Part shown: positions 1-9,352 of the stretch, piece by piece
Position numbering within the stretch: the first letter of the stretch is position 1
How the letters are laid out: each line of letters starts with the position of its first letter
NCBI RefSeq assembly: GCF_016587375.1
Contig: NZ_BNJG01000007.1
Coordinates: forward strand, 31,174-95,173
Reading direction: 5' to 3'
Length of the DNA: 64,000 nucleotides
Source: Ktedonobacter robiniae
GTDB taxonomy: Bacteria; Chloroflexota; Ktedonobacteria; Ktedonobacterales; Ktedonobacteraceae
Notes under the pieces: model-generated
Database searches by the model: none
Seen by the model: only the letters and a program-made list of their open reading frames with translations
Told to the model about the DNA's origin: nothing
Translations under genes and position numbers: made by a program

Positions 1-1
1 A

Positions 2-217
2 CAGTGGTATGCGATCTCTGCAACGTGCCCGCATGCAGGTGCTCCTCTCGACGAAGGGACACTACAAGGAGACATTGTAGAATGCCCCTGGCATGGGTCT
101 CGTTTCTGTCTGCGCGATGGGCGAGTACTCACCGGACCAGCTACCGTCAATGCCCCTCGCTATAATGTGCGAGTCCGTGATGGTCAGGTAGAAATCAGGC
201 GCATAAGTAAGGAGTGA
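2..217 (+). CDS. Rieske [2Fe-2S] ferredoxin-type protein, C-terminal part (runs off the window)
   Basis: The frame is open from base 2 to TGA at 215-217, so the start lies outside the window. The two cluster-binding motifs are visible: CPHAG near residue 9 and CPWHGSRF about 20 residues later. This is the C-x-H / C-x2-H pattern that binds a Rieske [2Fe-2S] cluster. It is most like the small stand-alone Rieske electron-transfer proteins or the Rieske domain of a fused oxidoreductase; the missing N-terminus prevents a choice. It is followed, after about 270 bases without a convincing gene, by folE on the same strand. Confidence 0.8.
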   Translation, partial: QWYAISATCPHAGAPLDEGTLQGDIVECPWHGSRFCLRDGRVLTGPATVNAPRYNVRVRDGQVEIRRISKE

Positions 218-490
218 TAAACACAAGAGACATTCGCGCAGAATATGTGATTTCTGCAATAGCAATCTTTCAAGCATTTCAAGAACGACCTGCCAAAGAC
301 TGTTTCGAGCGGTTGCTCGAAAAGCAAGGTAAGCAATGGAATGCTGCTCATGTATGTGAGAACCAGGAAAAGATTTCATCTGGGATGGGGATCTTCCCTG
401 GTTCAATTCTGGTGAGGCAATGCATACAAGAATCAAGTATAGATAGTGTTTTTATTACCTCTCTATTGAACAATACAGAAAGAGACAATT

Positions 491-1096
491 ATGATAGATA
501 GTGATTATCGATGTCGCAATGAACCTCTTTCCCATATGGAAGAACTGCCAAAACGGGTCGATTATCAGAGACTGCTCACGTTAGGTCGTGAGTTATTGAT
601 AGCCATTGGAGAAAATCCTGATCGTGAAGGGCTCCGCGAGACGCCTCGACGTTGGGCCGACTCCTGGCGTGAATTTATAGAGTATGATCCTGGTATGACT
701 GAGACGACCTTTTCTTCGACAACGACTGGTCAGATGGTCTGTGTTTCTGGAATACGAGTCTCATCGCTCTGTGAGCATCATCTTCTTCCCTTCTGGTGTG
801 ATGTTTGTATTGGCTATATTCCTCACGAAACCGTGTTGGGCCTCTCCAAATTCGCACGTATTGCCCATCAATTTGCCCATCAATTGCAACTCCAGGAGCA
901 ATTAGGGCAACAGATCGCTGATGAGGTCAGTCGCATTACACGTACAGAGAACGTGGCTGTAGTACTTAAAGGGGAACATCTCTGTATGGCAACACGTGGC
1001 ATCCGAACACCTGGACAGATGATCTCATCAGTGATGCGGGGTATTTTTCATGAGCAAGGCGAAGTACGCATGGAGTTTTTGCAACTTCTACGATGA
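491..1096 (+). CDS. folE: GTP cyclohydrolase I
   Basis: Converts GTP to 7,8-dihydroneopterin triphosphate, the first step of folate and pterin synthesis, in the cytoplasm. At 201 residues the protein is of normal family length. The family signature SLCEHHLLPFWC lies at residues 92-103, with zinc ligands Cys94 and His97 and the third ligand Cys165 in GEHLCMATRGI. GLSKFARI (residues 117-124) is the second family motif. The ATG at 491 follows a purine-rich AGAAAGAGA; a second in-frame ATG lies 15 codons on (MEELPK), and the extra N-terminal residues are not conserved in the family, so the start is not certain. A stem-loop at 1148-1171 follows. Confidence 0.95.
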   Translation: MIDSDYRCRNEPLSHMEELPKRVDYQRLLTLGRELLIAIGENPDREGLRETPRRWADSWREFIEYDPGMTETTFSSTTTGQMVCVSGIRVSSLCEHHLLPFWCDVCIGYIPHETVLGLSKFARIAHQFAHQLQLQEQLGQQIADEVSRITRTENVAVVLKGEHLCMATRGIRTPGQMISSVMRGIFHEQGEVRMEFLQLLR

Positions 1097-1147
1097 GATA
1101 TACCCATTTGGGCTCCAAATTCTCTCTTCTCCAGTGCAAATACAATC

Positions 1148-1171
1148 CAGTTCCCTGCTAATAGGGAACTG
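1148..1171. terminator. Stem-loop between convergent folE and the glycan operon
   Basis: CAGTTCCCT and AGGGAACTG form a perfect 9-bp stem around a 6-base loop, followed by a short T-rich stretch (CTTTCTT). It lies between two convergent genes, so it probably ends folE transcription and perhaps also the opposing operon. The T-tract is weak. Confidence 0.5.
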
Positions 1172-1233
1172 AAGCTTTCTTATGAACCTTAAAAGACAGT
1201 GTCTGAAGCCAGGGTCCCCGCATGGCACGATTC

Positions 1234-2370
1234 TTATGATGGAGAGGAACGACTGAAATCATATCGAGAAGCGTAGTGCATACTATGACCTTGCTCAATA
1301 GATTGCTGGGAAAGGAACGCCAGTCGGAAGCTCTCATATGCATCTTGCAGCGTTACTGCTGATGTATAGCCTGGTTCCTGAATGGATAGAACAAGGTCAG
1401 CCATGCCCTGGCGAATGGCATTTGCATAATCCGCGGTGCGGTCAGGCCGCGTGAGCGTTGCATGCACCAGTTGACCTGCCGTCGCGCCTGTAATCCCTTC
1501 TGGCGCAGGCATGGTCTTTATGTCGAGCTCTGTTTGCAGAAGATGTGTCAGAGCAGGGTAATCAGTTGAAGCAAGCGATCCCTCTATCTCCAGGCGATCC
1601 GGGATCCAGCCATACGCCGTTGCCGTTCCTTGCTCCATCACCACGCGAAGCACCGTTTTCTCCAGGATAGCCGTACGATCAAACGCATGATAAAAATGAG
1701 CAAGCGCGCCGCTGGCATAGGAGACTGACGACATGACCCGGTCTTGCCTGCCATCGGAAGTTGTGCGTGCATTGCCGGATACGAGAACAGGTTTGCTCGC
1801 GACAAGCTGGCTACACAGATCAAAGAAGTGGACTCCGTGCTCAATGAAGATGCCACCACTCCGGGAGCGATCCCAAAACCAGTGCTGTGGATGGAGCGCC
1901 TCGTTTGAGGCAGTGTTCTCCAGGCGAATATAGGTCACCTCACCCAAGAGCTTACTTCGCACCAGGGCCTGCAGAGTAGTATATAAAGGAACATGGCGGA
2001 GGACATAATCGACCTGAATGTGGATACCATGGGTCCTAGCTGCACTTACAAGGGCATCCGCCTCTGTGAGTGTGGTGGCAAGAGGCTTTTCAAGAAAAAC
2101 ATGTTTGCCCACAGAAATCGCTTTCAGCGCTTGAGGAACGTGTAGCCAGGGAGGCGTGGCGATCGTCACAATATCAACATCCGGATCGGCAAGGAGTTGA
2201 TCAATGTCGGCATATGCCCTGGCATCGAAACGCCTGGCGGCCCCTTCTCTTCGAGAGGCCGCAACATCAGTAATAGCAACAATACGGACCCGAGACATGG
2301 TAGCATAAGCTTGCGCGGTAAATTCACCAAAACCCCCATATCCAATAATACCCAGCCCAAGTGGTTTCAT
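1234..2370 (-). CDS. Gfo/Idh/MocA family NAD(P)-dependent oxidoreductase
   Basis: Last gene of a minus-strand sugar operon. The N-terminal Rossmann fold carries GIIGYGGFG (residues 8-16). The family motif EKPLA is at residues 94-98, and a conserved His lies in IFIEHGVHFFDL of the C-terminal substrate domain. The protein has 378 residues, typical of sugar dehydrogenases and myo-inositol-dehydrogenase-like enzymes that oxidise or epimerise sugar hydroxyls. The exact substrate cannot be read from sequence. It starts 21 bases after the GH130 stop, so the two genes are almost certainly co-transcribed and probably act on the same glycan. Confidence 0.88.
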   Translation of the reverse strand: MKPLGLGIIGYGGFGEFTAQAYATMSRVRIVAITDVAASRREGAARRFDARAYADIDQLLADPDVDIVTIATPPWLHVPQALKAISVGKHVFLEKPLATTLTEADALVSAARTHGIHIQVDYVLRHVPLYTTLQALVRSKLLGEVTYIRLENTASNEALHPQHWFWDRSRSGGIFIEHGVHFFDLCSQLVASKPVLVSGNARTTSDGRQDRVMSSVSYASGALAHFYHAFDRTAILEKTVLRVVMEQGTATAYGWIPDRLEIEGSLASTDYPALTHLLQTELDIKTMPAPEGITGATAGQLVHATLTRPDRTADYANAIRQGMADLVLSIQEPGYTSAVTLQDAYESFRLAFLSQQSIEQGHSMHYASRYDFSRSSPS

Positions 2371-2388
2371 CTTAGAATTACCCCATTT

Positions 2389-3447
2389 CTAGAGAAGTGT
2401 GTCAAGAATTTCTTTAATCGAGAAGGTCGCACCACAGACCACCAGGTCGGAAGCGCCGTAGTATACGGTCAGCGTATCCCCATTTTCGATGACACCATTG
2501 GCGAAAACAACATTCCCAAAGAAGCCATTAATCTCGTATTCCGCTAGCGGCTCCATAAGTGGTTTCTCGGAACGCGCTATCACTTTTGTGGGATCATCAA
2601 GATCAAGCAATACAGCACCCAGGCAGTAACGATTCTGTTCATTCGCGCCATGATAAATTTCGAGCCAACCAGCCTCAGTACGGGTTGGTGCGGCCCCAGC
2701 CCCTACTCGTGCTGAATCCCACATGCCAGAGCGTGTTGTCAGCAGGCACGTATGCTCACCCCAATGCAAGAGGTCAGGGGATTGACTGATCCAGATATTA
2801 TTACCTCCGAGCCCGGTTCCACCCAGTGTCGGGCGATGTAGCGCGAAATAGCGCTCGCCAACTTTCTCTGGGAAGAGGGCGCAATCTTTATTGTTAGGAG
2901 GGAAAATCATCCCATGACGTGTAAAGTGCTGCCAGTCCTCCGTACTTATCATGCCAACCCCATACCCCCACTTTGAGACAGCCGTGTAAGTCAAGTAGTA
3001 ATGTCCTCCAATTTGCGCCACGCGGCAATCTTCGATACCAAAGGTTTCCAGTTCACCCTCACCGATGAGCGTAGGTGTAGGCATGACCTGAAAGTGGATT
3101 CCATCATCGCTTGAAGCGAGCCGCAGGTGGGAAAGCGTCGTAAGATAGGTATTTTCCTGATACACAAAGCTACGTGGATCATCCCCGTACGCCAGATCAG
3201 GGTCACTTTTCTGGCTGGAAAGAATACGCAAACCATCTTTTGTGGAAGGATCAATGACCAATGCGCTTACGGTATCGTCTGTCTGTTCCGGGCGCTCCGC
3301 AACGCGCAGCAACAACCAGGTCTTGCCCTGAAACGTAAATGCCCCCGGATTCAGGAGACATTCGACAACGATTCCATCGAGACTGGGCTTGACATCTTCA
3401 GGCCGCAAGAGAGGATTTTGAGAGAAACGTTTCGCTTTATCTGTCAT
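2389..3447 (-). CDS. Glycoside hydrolase family 130 protein (beta-mannoside phosphorylase-like)
   Basis: A five-bladed beta-propeller enzyme of 352 residues. GH130 signatures are NPGAF (residues 33-37), YGDDPR (87-92) with the conserved Asp pair, GIEDCR (137-142) and a C-terminal YGASDLVVC. Characterised members phosphorolyse beta-1,4- or beta-1,2-mannosides and mannosyl-glucose, releasing mannose 1-phosphate. The exact linkage here is unknown. It sits directly behind two ABC sugar permeases and in front of a Gfo/Idh oxidoreductase, which fits uptake followed by intracellular phosphorolysis. The stop is TAG, and the next gene happens to lie in the same frame 21 bases on. Confidence 0.87.
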   Translation of the reverse strand: MTDKAKRFSQNPLLRPEDVKPSLDGIVVECLLNPGAFTFQGKTWLLLRVAERPEQTDDTVSALVIDPSTKDGLRILSSQKSDPDLAYGDDPRSFVYQENTYLTTLSHLRLASSDDGIHFQVMPTPTLIGEGELETFGIEDCRVAQIGGHYYLTYTAVSKWGYGVGMISTEDWQHFTRHGMIFPPNNKDCALFPEKVGERYFALHRPTLGGTGLGGNNIWISQSPDLLHWGEHTCLLTTRSGMWDSARVGAGAAPTRTEAGWLEIYHGANEQNRYCLGAVLLDLDDPTKVIARSEKPLMEPLAEYEINGFFGNVVFANGVIENGDTLTVYYGASDLVVCGATFSIKEILDTLL

Positions 3448-3595
3448 TTTACTTCGCTCCTTAGGTAGTGAGACAGTCGGTAGGAAAGGGAGGGAAAAAT
3501 TGCCAGGACTACGTTACGCCCTGGCAGGAAGGTCTCCCTCTAGCTCCTCCACTCTCTCATGAAAGAAAGAACCAGTAGGAAAAGCCGTAAGAAGG

Positions 3596-4510
3596 TTAGT
3601 CCCACCCATAGTGATGACCCCATGCCTCAACAATACGGCGGATAAGTATGATGGAGATGAAGGTCGCAACTGCATTGAGCAGCGCAATCGTTGCTCCATA
3701 CCCCGAGCGGAACTGGTTGAATGCCTGATAATAAATCTCTAACTGCCAGGTCTGGGTTGCCATCTGTGGGCCACCATTTGTCAATGTAAATGGTTCAGTA
3801 AAGATGGAGAACATCAAACCAACCGCCAGAATAATAACTGTGTAGAAAGCAGGGTAGAGCATGGGCAGCGTCATACGCCAGAAACGCGTCCAGGCATTGG
3901 CACCATCAATAGAGGCCGCTTCATAGACTTCAGCAGGGATACCCTGAAGCCCGGATAAAAAAATGAGCGAATAGTACCCGGCAAATTTCCATACCATCAT
4001 GAGCACGATGACCAGCGTTGCCAGTGTTCCATTCCCCAGCCAGTCAGGGGATGTGCCAAAAATCGTACGGAGAAAGGAGTTCAGTGGGCTGTCGTAGGAA
4101 AGAAAGCCGCGAACAACTAACGAGGTGACGACACCTGAGGCCAGGTACGGTAAGAAAAAGCCAACGGCGAAGAGAGGCTTGAAACGTGGAACAAGATGGA
4201 TAATCAGCGCAAGCCCGATAGCAGCCGCCAGCACGAGCGGGATAAAGAGTGCCATGAATTTATAGGAAACCAGAAAGGCCTGCCAGACACGTGGACTGGT
4301 CAATGCTTCCTGAAAATTTGCCAATCCGACAAATGTTGGGGTAGGCGAGATCAGGTTCCAGTTTTGGAAGACCAGAAAGAGGCTCCATAGCAGTGGAATG
4401 AAAAAGAAGATAAGCGTAAAGAGAAGATAGGGACTGGCTAGTAACCACCCCTGAAGCTCCTTTTTGGCTGCTTGCTTTTTCATAGTAACGGGTATTGTGC
4501 TCATTGTCAT
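3596..4510 (-). CDS. ABC transporter permease, MalF/UgpA-like (CUT1 sugar family)
   Basis: An inner-membrane permease of 304 residues with about six hydrophobic segments. The cytoplasmic EAA loop (EVYEAASIDGANAWTRFW), which docks on the ATPase, lies about two-thirds along. It is the second of two adjacent permeases, starting 27 bases after the partner permease ends. The ATG at 4510 follows a good GGAGCG Shine-Dalgarno. Together with the upstream binding protein and second permease it forms a CUT1 sugar importer. No ATPase gene is present in the operon, so a shared MsmK/UgpC-type ATPase is inferred. Confidence 0.92.
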   Translation of the reverse strand: MTMSTIPVTMKKQAAKKELQGWLLASPYLLFTLIFFFIPLLWSLFLVFQNWNLISPTPTFVGLANFQEALTSPRVWQAFLVSYKFMALFIPLVLAAAIGLALIIHLVPRFKPLFAVGFFLPYLASGVVTSLVVRGFLSYDSPLNSFLRTIFGTSPDWLGNGTLATLVIVLMMVWKFAGYYSLIFLSGLQGIPAEVYEAASIDGANAWTRFWRMTLPMLYPAFYTVIILAVGLMFSIFTEPFTLTNGGPQMATQTWQLEIYYQAFNQFRSGYGATIALLNAVATFISIILIRRIVEAWGHHYGWD

Positions 4511-4537
4511 CGCTCCTTTCTTTCTCTGATGCTGTTC

Positions 4538-5449
4538 TTAGCGCAGGACCAGTTGCACACCCTTGACAAAGTTACGGCTAAACAGAATGAATAAGAGAAG
4601 AATCGGGAACGTGAGTAGAGCGGCGGCAGCATAGAGTGGTCCAGGGTACGCGCCATAAGGGCCAAACATGGAGCTGAGTAACACATTGAGTGTTTGTCTG
4701 GTTGGCTCTTTGACAACAATGATATCCCACATGAGCTCAGTCCAGCGCTCCATAAAGACGAACAGAAAGATGATCGTGCTAATTGAGCGCGCCATAGGAA
4801 TCATAATACGAAAAATGATGGAGAAATTGCTTGCACCGTCCAGACGTGCGGCTTCAATCATTTCGAGAGGAGTCGAACGAAAGAAACTGGTATACATAAA
4901 AATCGCCCACAAACTGACCAGTTTCGGAATAATCATTGCCCAGTATGTGTTGTATAGACCCGCAAAACGTATAATAAGAAATGTCGGCACAAGAAGAATG
5001 ATGGCTGGATAGAACATTTGAAAAAGGATAAAGCTATTGATAAAACGCTTTCCTCGAAAGTCAAGGATGGAAAGCGCATACCCAACGACAGCGCCGATAA
5101 CAACAACGCTGATACTATCGACGATCGTCACCAGGAAGCTATTCAGCAAGGCATTGACTAATGGGAGTGAAGTATAGCCCCCTCCGCTCAAGATCCACTG
5201 ATACGAGCGCAGGGTAAGCGCGTTGGGGAAAAACGTCTTATTGACCTGGTCCCAGGGAGCAAAAGACTGTAAAAGGAGATACACATAAGGCAAAATCATA
5301 ATGAGCAGTACTGGTACGGCGATAACATATAACCAGTTGCCCTTTGAACGATGGGTTGATGACGTTTTTGAATTGACTGTACGAACAGTAGTTGCCGATG
5401 AAACCGAAGGTATGGCTACTCCCTGTTCGCTTTGCGCATGTGCCATCAT
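4538..5449 (-). CDS. ABC transporter permease, MalG/UgpE-like (CUT1 sugar family)
   Basis: An inner-membrane permease of 303 residues that would pair with the 3596-4510 product. The EAA loop reads LEMIEAARLDGASNFSIIF. A long hydrophilic N-terminal tail of about 35 residues (rich in Ser and Thr) precedes the first membrane helix, as in many MalG homologues. The ATG follows AAGGAGAATT. It lies 267 bases downstream of the binding-protein gene, and that gap contains a strong stem-loop (5639-5674). Confidence 0.92.
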   Translation of the reverse strand: MMAHAQSEQGVAIPSVSSATTVRTVNSKTSSTHRSKGNWLYVIAVPVLLIMILPYVYLLLQSFAPWDQVNKTFFPNALTLRSYQWILSGGGYTSLPLVNALLNSFLVTIVDSISVVVIGAVVGYALSILDFRGKRFINSFILFQMFYPAIILLVPTFLIIRFAGLYNTYWAMIIPKLVSLWAIFMYTSFFRSTPLEMIEAARLDGASNFSIIFRIMIPMARSISTIIFLFVFMERWTELMWDIIVVKEPTRQTLNVLLSSMFGPYGAYPGPLYAAAALLTFPILLLFILFSRNFVKGVQLVLR

Positions 5450-5638
5450 AATTCTCCTTCACTTCGACACTGAATAGGTTTAAGTGTTAAAAGGGCACCC
5501 AGTGAGTGCAAAAAGAAAGTTGGGAGATACCCTGTCCTGGCTTCAGGAGGGAACAGTGTGGTTGGCGCTATTGCCTTGCCCCGTAGTGATTATCTTCTCG
5601 GGGATATCTGTTCCATATGCAGCAGGTATTTCTGTCTG

Positions 5639-5674
5639 CGGGTAGATATCCAGTAGATACTGGATGCCTACCCG
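5639..5674 (-). other. Intercistronic stem-loop between binding protein and permease
   Basis: CGGGTAG pairs with CTACCCG, and inside it ATCCAGTA pairs with TACTGGAT, giving a long nearly continuous hairpin. No T-run follows on the minus strand. In binding-protein-dependent sugar operons a hairpin at this position commonly stabilises the upstream mRNA, so that more binding protein than permease is made. That role is inferred here. Confidence 0.5.
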
Positions 5675-5716
5675 TAGATTGTTTACGCGAACATCACTTC
5701 AATCGCAAAGAGGCTC

Positions 5717-7024
5717 TTACTGGTTCAACATAGGTTGAACAGCGGTTTTCCAGCTATTCCATGCCTGTTGCGGAGTAGCGTCCCCTTTGACCACTGGAAT
5801 GACCGCCTGGTCCCCCAGTGACACCTGTATATCCGTGTACTTCGATGCAGCGATTGGCGGCACAGCATTTGGAATATTTTCAGCGTACTTGACAAGTTCT
5901 GGATTTTTGTCAAAGAACGGTTTGAAGGTTGCGTTTGTGCTCAAATCATCGCGCGCCGAGGGAAGGCTTGTTGTTTGCAGCCATTGCAGATCATGTTGTG
6001 GGTCTGAGAGAACCCACTTGACAAATTCCCAGATCGCATTCTGCTGCTCAGAAGAGGCCTGCTTGTAGATCGCAAGACCTTTCGCGTCGGCAAACGTTTT
6101 GATGGCCTGGCTATTTGCCATAGCATCAGGAACTGGTGGCGGCGTCAAGACGTAGGTGTCATTGAGTTTGAGATTCGGATACTTCTGCTGCCAGGTAGCA
6201 AAACGCCAGGGACCAATAATATCCATGACACTTAGACCTGTTTCAAAGGCATCGGTCTGTGTTTGCGTCAGAAGGAGTTTCTTCTGAGATAGATCCCTCA
6301 AGAAGGACAGGGAGCTGACCGCGGCCTGCTCATTGGCGGTAATCTTCCCTCCAGAGATGAAGTTCTGCCCATTACTGGCGGCATCATAGATGCTGAAGAA
6401 ATCAAACCAACGTTCGTACCAGGTATCTTTTACGAGCGCGTCACGTGCCCAAACAAATTTATCAGGAAATTTTTGCTTGAGCTTTTGACCCATATCGATG
6501 ACCTGGCTATAGGTGCGGGGCGGTTCATTATAGCCGATCTGCCTGAGAATATCCATACGCCACCCAAAGAGCATGGCATTGGTATACATAGGCAGGATGT
6601 AGGTATGGCCATCACTAAATTTCCAGCTCGCAATGGTCTTATCCATGTGGCGAGCCTTAATGACATCATTCCATCCGGGCATCTGGTCGAGAGGTGCGAT
6701 AGCTTGAGAGCTTTGTAACTGACCTCCAAAGCCAGTAAAAATATTCTCCGAAGCAGTTGGTGCAGTACCGCCTGCTAACGCTGCCTGAATGCTTGCCTCT
6801 GACGTGGGGGTTTCCGGAATAGCCTTGACCGAAATTTTGATGTCAGAGTGTTGTGCCATGTACGCTTTCGCCATTTCTGTCCAGAAGGCCTGCTGTGGGG
6901 GATTGGCCGCTGACCAGAAAGTAAGGTTTTTCGCATCGCCTGTACTTCCTTCGCCGCAAGCGGCCAAAGGAAGGCACACGATGAGAAGAAGTAACGAACC
7001 CCAGAGTAATTTTGTCAGCTTCAC
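5717..7024 (-). CDS. ABC sugar-binding lipoprotein (extracellular solute-binding protein family 1)
   Basis: A 435-residue secreted lipoprotein that captures the sugar for the importer. The signal peptide has a hydrophobic stretch ending in the lipobox LAAC, with Cys23 as the predicted lipid-modified residue. NLTFWSAANPP follows, as in CUT1 binding proteins. The C-terminal half has the usual WEFVKWVLSDPQ helix. Length and order match MalE/UgpB-like proteins. The ATG at 7024 follows AAGGAGGACTC. First structural gene after the lacI-type regulator. Confidence 0.93.
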   Translation of the reverse strand: MKLTKLLWGSLLLLIVCLPLAACGEGSTGDAKNLTFWSAANPPQQAFWTEMAKAYMAQHSDIKISVKAIPETPTSEASIQAALAGGTAPTASENIFTGFGGQLQSSQAIAPLDQMPGWNDVIKARHMDKTIASWKFSDGHTYILPMYTNAMLFGWRMDILRQIGYNEPPRTYSQVIDMGQKLKQKFPDKFVWARDALVKDTWYERWFDFFSIYDAASNGQNFISGGKITANEQAAVSSLSFLRDLSQKKLLLTQTQTDAFETGLSVMDIIGPWRFATWQQKYPNLKLNDTYVLTPPPVPDAMANSQAIKTFADAKGLAIYKQASSEQQNAIWEFVKWVLSDPQHDLQWLQTTSLPSARDDLSTNATFKPFFDKNPELVKYAENIPNAVPPIAASKYTDIQVSLGDQAVIPVVKGDATPQQAWNSWKTAVQPMLNQ

Positions 7025-7099
7025 TGCTGAGTCCTCCTTGTAGTATATTCACATGCAACAATGCTGCGATAAGGTTTTCCATCGGCGTATGCGATGAAA

Positions 7100-8124
7100 T
7101 CAGTAGCCGCGAAAAGTGCATCCACATGAACGGCGCAGTATCAGTTCGGTCGCGAGTTGTGTCTGCACAGTCGGATATGTTTCTTCCTCTTCTTCCAGAA
7201 CCGTGAGCAGACGGCGAGCCGCAAGCTTTCCCATCTCATGCGTAAAAACTTTCACCGTCGTAAGTGGAGGAGTACTAAGCGCACTAAAATAGGTATCGTC
7301 AAAACCTATAAGCGCAACATCTTCTGGCACACGGCGCTGTAATAGCTGCAAAGCATGTAGTGCTCCTAAGGCGACGGCATCATTGACTGCAAAGATCGCT
7401 GTAAGGTTGGGAATGGTGTTCAGAGCCTCTTTCAGCAACGCGTGACCAGTCTCTGAAGTGGTATCTTCAGCATGAAAGAGATGAGGGGTGAGACCTGCCG
7501 CAACGAGAGCATTGGTGTAACCTTGCCCACGGTGAGCAGAGCTGGCCCAGTTCTCTGGCCCCAGTAATGCGACAATATCTCGATGTCCATGCTCGATGAG
7601 GTGCATTGTTGCTTTGTATGCCCCTTGAACATCGTCACTATTGATCGTGTCAATGGAGGTATTCAAGAGCATATTATCGACGAGGACCAGAGGGATTCCC
7701 TGCTGTTTCAGTTCCAAAATGAAACGGGGGGGATATCTGGCCCCGCTAAAATCACTCCATCCACCCGATTTTCGGCGATTGGTTTAAATGTTGCGATGCT
7801 CTTATGCTCATCACCAATAGTGCTCAGCAGGAGATGGTACCCATGGCGGCTCAACTCTGCTTCAACACCGTGCATGATATTGGGATAAAACGGATCGACA
7901 TCCAGTGGAGCCCGGCGCTGGTTCACAGCATAACAAATGGTTTCTGTACGCGATGTGGCCAGCACACGCGCTGCCATATTCACCGAATATTCCAGCTCTT
8001 TCGCCACGGCAAGGACCCGTTCGCGTGTCTCTGGCTTCACACCACCTTTGCCATTTAGAGCACGAGATGCTGTCGCGAGCGACACACCAGCTTTCGCCGC
8101 AATTTCAATCAAACTTACAGACAT
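7100..8124 (-). pseudogene. LacI/GalR-family regulator of the sugar operon, frameshifted
   Basis: Two minus-strand frames make one LacI-type protein. The first (from ATG 8124, after AAGGAA) has the N-terminal helix-turn-helix VSLATASRALNG and half of the ligand domain, and ends at PPVSFWN. The second begins inside the same domain (LELKQQGIPLVLVDN) and finishes normally. The break is at a run of seven G on the plus strand (7726-7732): eight would restore DIPPRFILELKQQG. An upstream in-frame TTG exists but adds residues absent from the family. As written the gene is broken. A homopolymer sequencing error or phase-variable tract is equally possible. Family members repress sugar operons until sugar binds. 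Confidence 0.85.
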
Positions 8125-8146
8125 TTGCAATTCCTTGAAAACTTTT

Positions 8147-8160
8147 TGGAAACGCTTGCA
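8147..8160. promoter_or_regulatory. LacI/GalR-type operator upstream of the lacI-like gene
   Basis: TGGAAACGCTTGCA fits the LacI/GalR consensus TGNAANCGNTTNCA at every fixed position, including the central CG. It lies 23 bases upstream of the regulator's start, as expected for an autoregulatory operator. No second equally good site was seen next to the binding-protein gene. Confidence 0.65.
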
Positions 8161-8335
8161 AAGAGCATACATTTATTTTTCATTCCTGTCAAGGCTCATC
8201 AAAAAAACTCATTCAATCTTGCTGAGAAAGCTCAGATCTGTAATAGCAGGGTTTATTAAGCAAATTTTTAGGAATGGTCACTCCAAATTCAACTTACTAT
8301 GGCACTCTTGTCTGTGAAAGGAGTGTCTATACCAG

Positions 8336-9138
8336 ATGACCGGTTTCGCATATGTTGTGCCTTCTACTTTGCAAGCAACCCTACAAGCTTTGAGTCAGAC
8401 AGATCTTGCGACGCAACCACTGGCAGGGGGGACGCGCTTGCTTGTCGATTTACGACGGGGTGCAATCCAACCCGATACACTGCTTGACTTACGTTTGCTG
8501 ATGGAACTGAGGCAGATTTATCTGGATGAGCGGGCAATATACATAGGAGCATTAGCGACATTTTTTATTTGGAGAGTGAATCCATTATTCAGGAACATAT
8601 CCCTCTCCTGGCGCAAATGGCCCGATCTTTGGGCAATCCTCTCATCCGGCGCGCTGCGACTCTTGGTGGAAATATTGCTTCTGCGCGTACTACGATCACA
8701 GACGCAGTGGTTCCACTACTTGCCCTCGACGCACAGCTGATCCTGCAAGTGGGTGCGCCCGCTACTCAGCGCACAGTCAGCGTGGCCGACTACCTGCTCC
8801 AGGAGCCAGATTCCCGCGAGTTGACTACCTGGATTCGCGTGCCTGTTTGCTCCCCAGACTCACGATCTTTTTATACAAAAATGAGCAATCGTAAGGCTGG
8901 AGCCGCAACGATTGCCAGTGTTGCAACGCATATCGCTTTCCGAGAGAAGCGCATTACCGTAGCTCGCATCGCAGTGGGAGCTTTCGCCTCCTAGCCTTTT
9001 CGCCCACGGCGTGTAGAAACTTTGCTCAATGATGAGGCACTGCCTCTGCGAGCAACGGTCATTGATTGTTGCATAAGTCTGCTGCGCGCGGATTTGCCCG
9101 AAGCAGCATGCCCCGTGCCGGGACACCACCAGGGATGA
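8336..9138 (+). pseudogene. CoxM-like FAD-binding subunit of a molybdenum hydroxylase, decayed
   Basis: The first frame (from ATG 8336) matches the FAD-binding start of aerobic CO-dehydrogenase/xanthine-dehydrogenase medium subunits, with PLAGGTRLLVDLRRG (FAD motif). A one-base loss in a T-run near 8558-8563 moves the rest to another frame: SESIIQEHIPLLAQMARS and RRAATLGGNIASA, the second FAD motif. That frame meets an in-frame TAG at 8992-8994. Family-like C-terminal sequence continues (PFRPRRVETLLNDEALPLR) to TGA 9136-9138. No large or iron-sulfur subunit gene is present beside it, and an IS110 element follows. At least two lesions make it a pseudogene, barring sequencing error. Confidence 0.8.
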
Positions 9139-9352
9139 AAGAGGATATACTGGAGAGATCGCGGCCAGGTGAGAACGGACGCCCAGTTATGAACATGAGC
9201 GTGAGCCCGAAGCTGTCTCCAGGTACCCGTTTGCACCGCCAGTTGTCGCTCTTTTCCAGAAGCACGTAGAGGAATCTAACCTCACAGGCCGGGTACTTCC
9301 TGGTCGCTGATCGCTAACCATTGACCACAGCGTATCAGAAGGAGGAACCCTG

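Noticed and set aside
214..501. 95-residue frame on + between the Rieske gene and folE (GTG start)
   Set aside because: GTG overlaps the Rieske stop, but the composition has no motif and the end overlaps folE; not supported as a gene.
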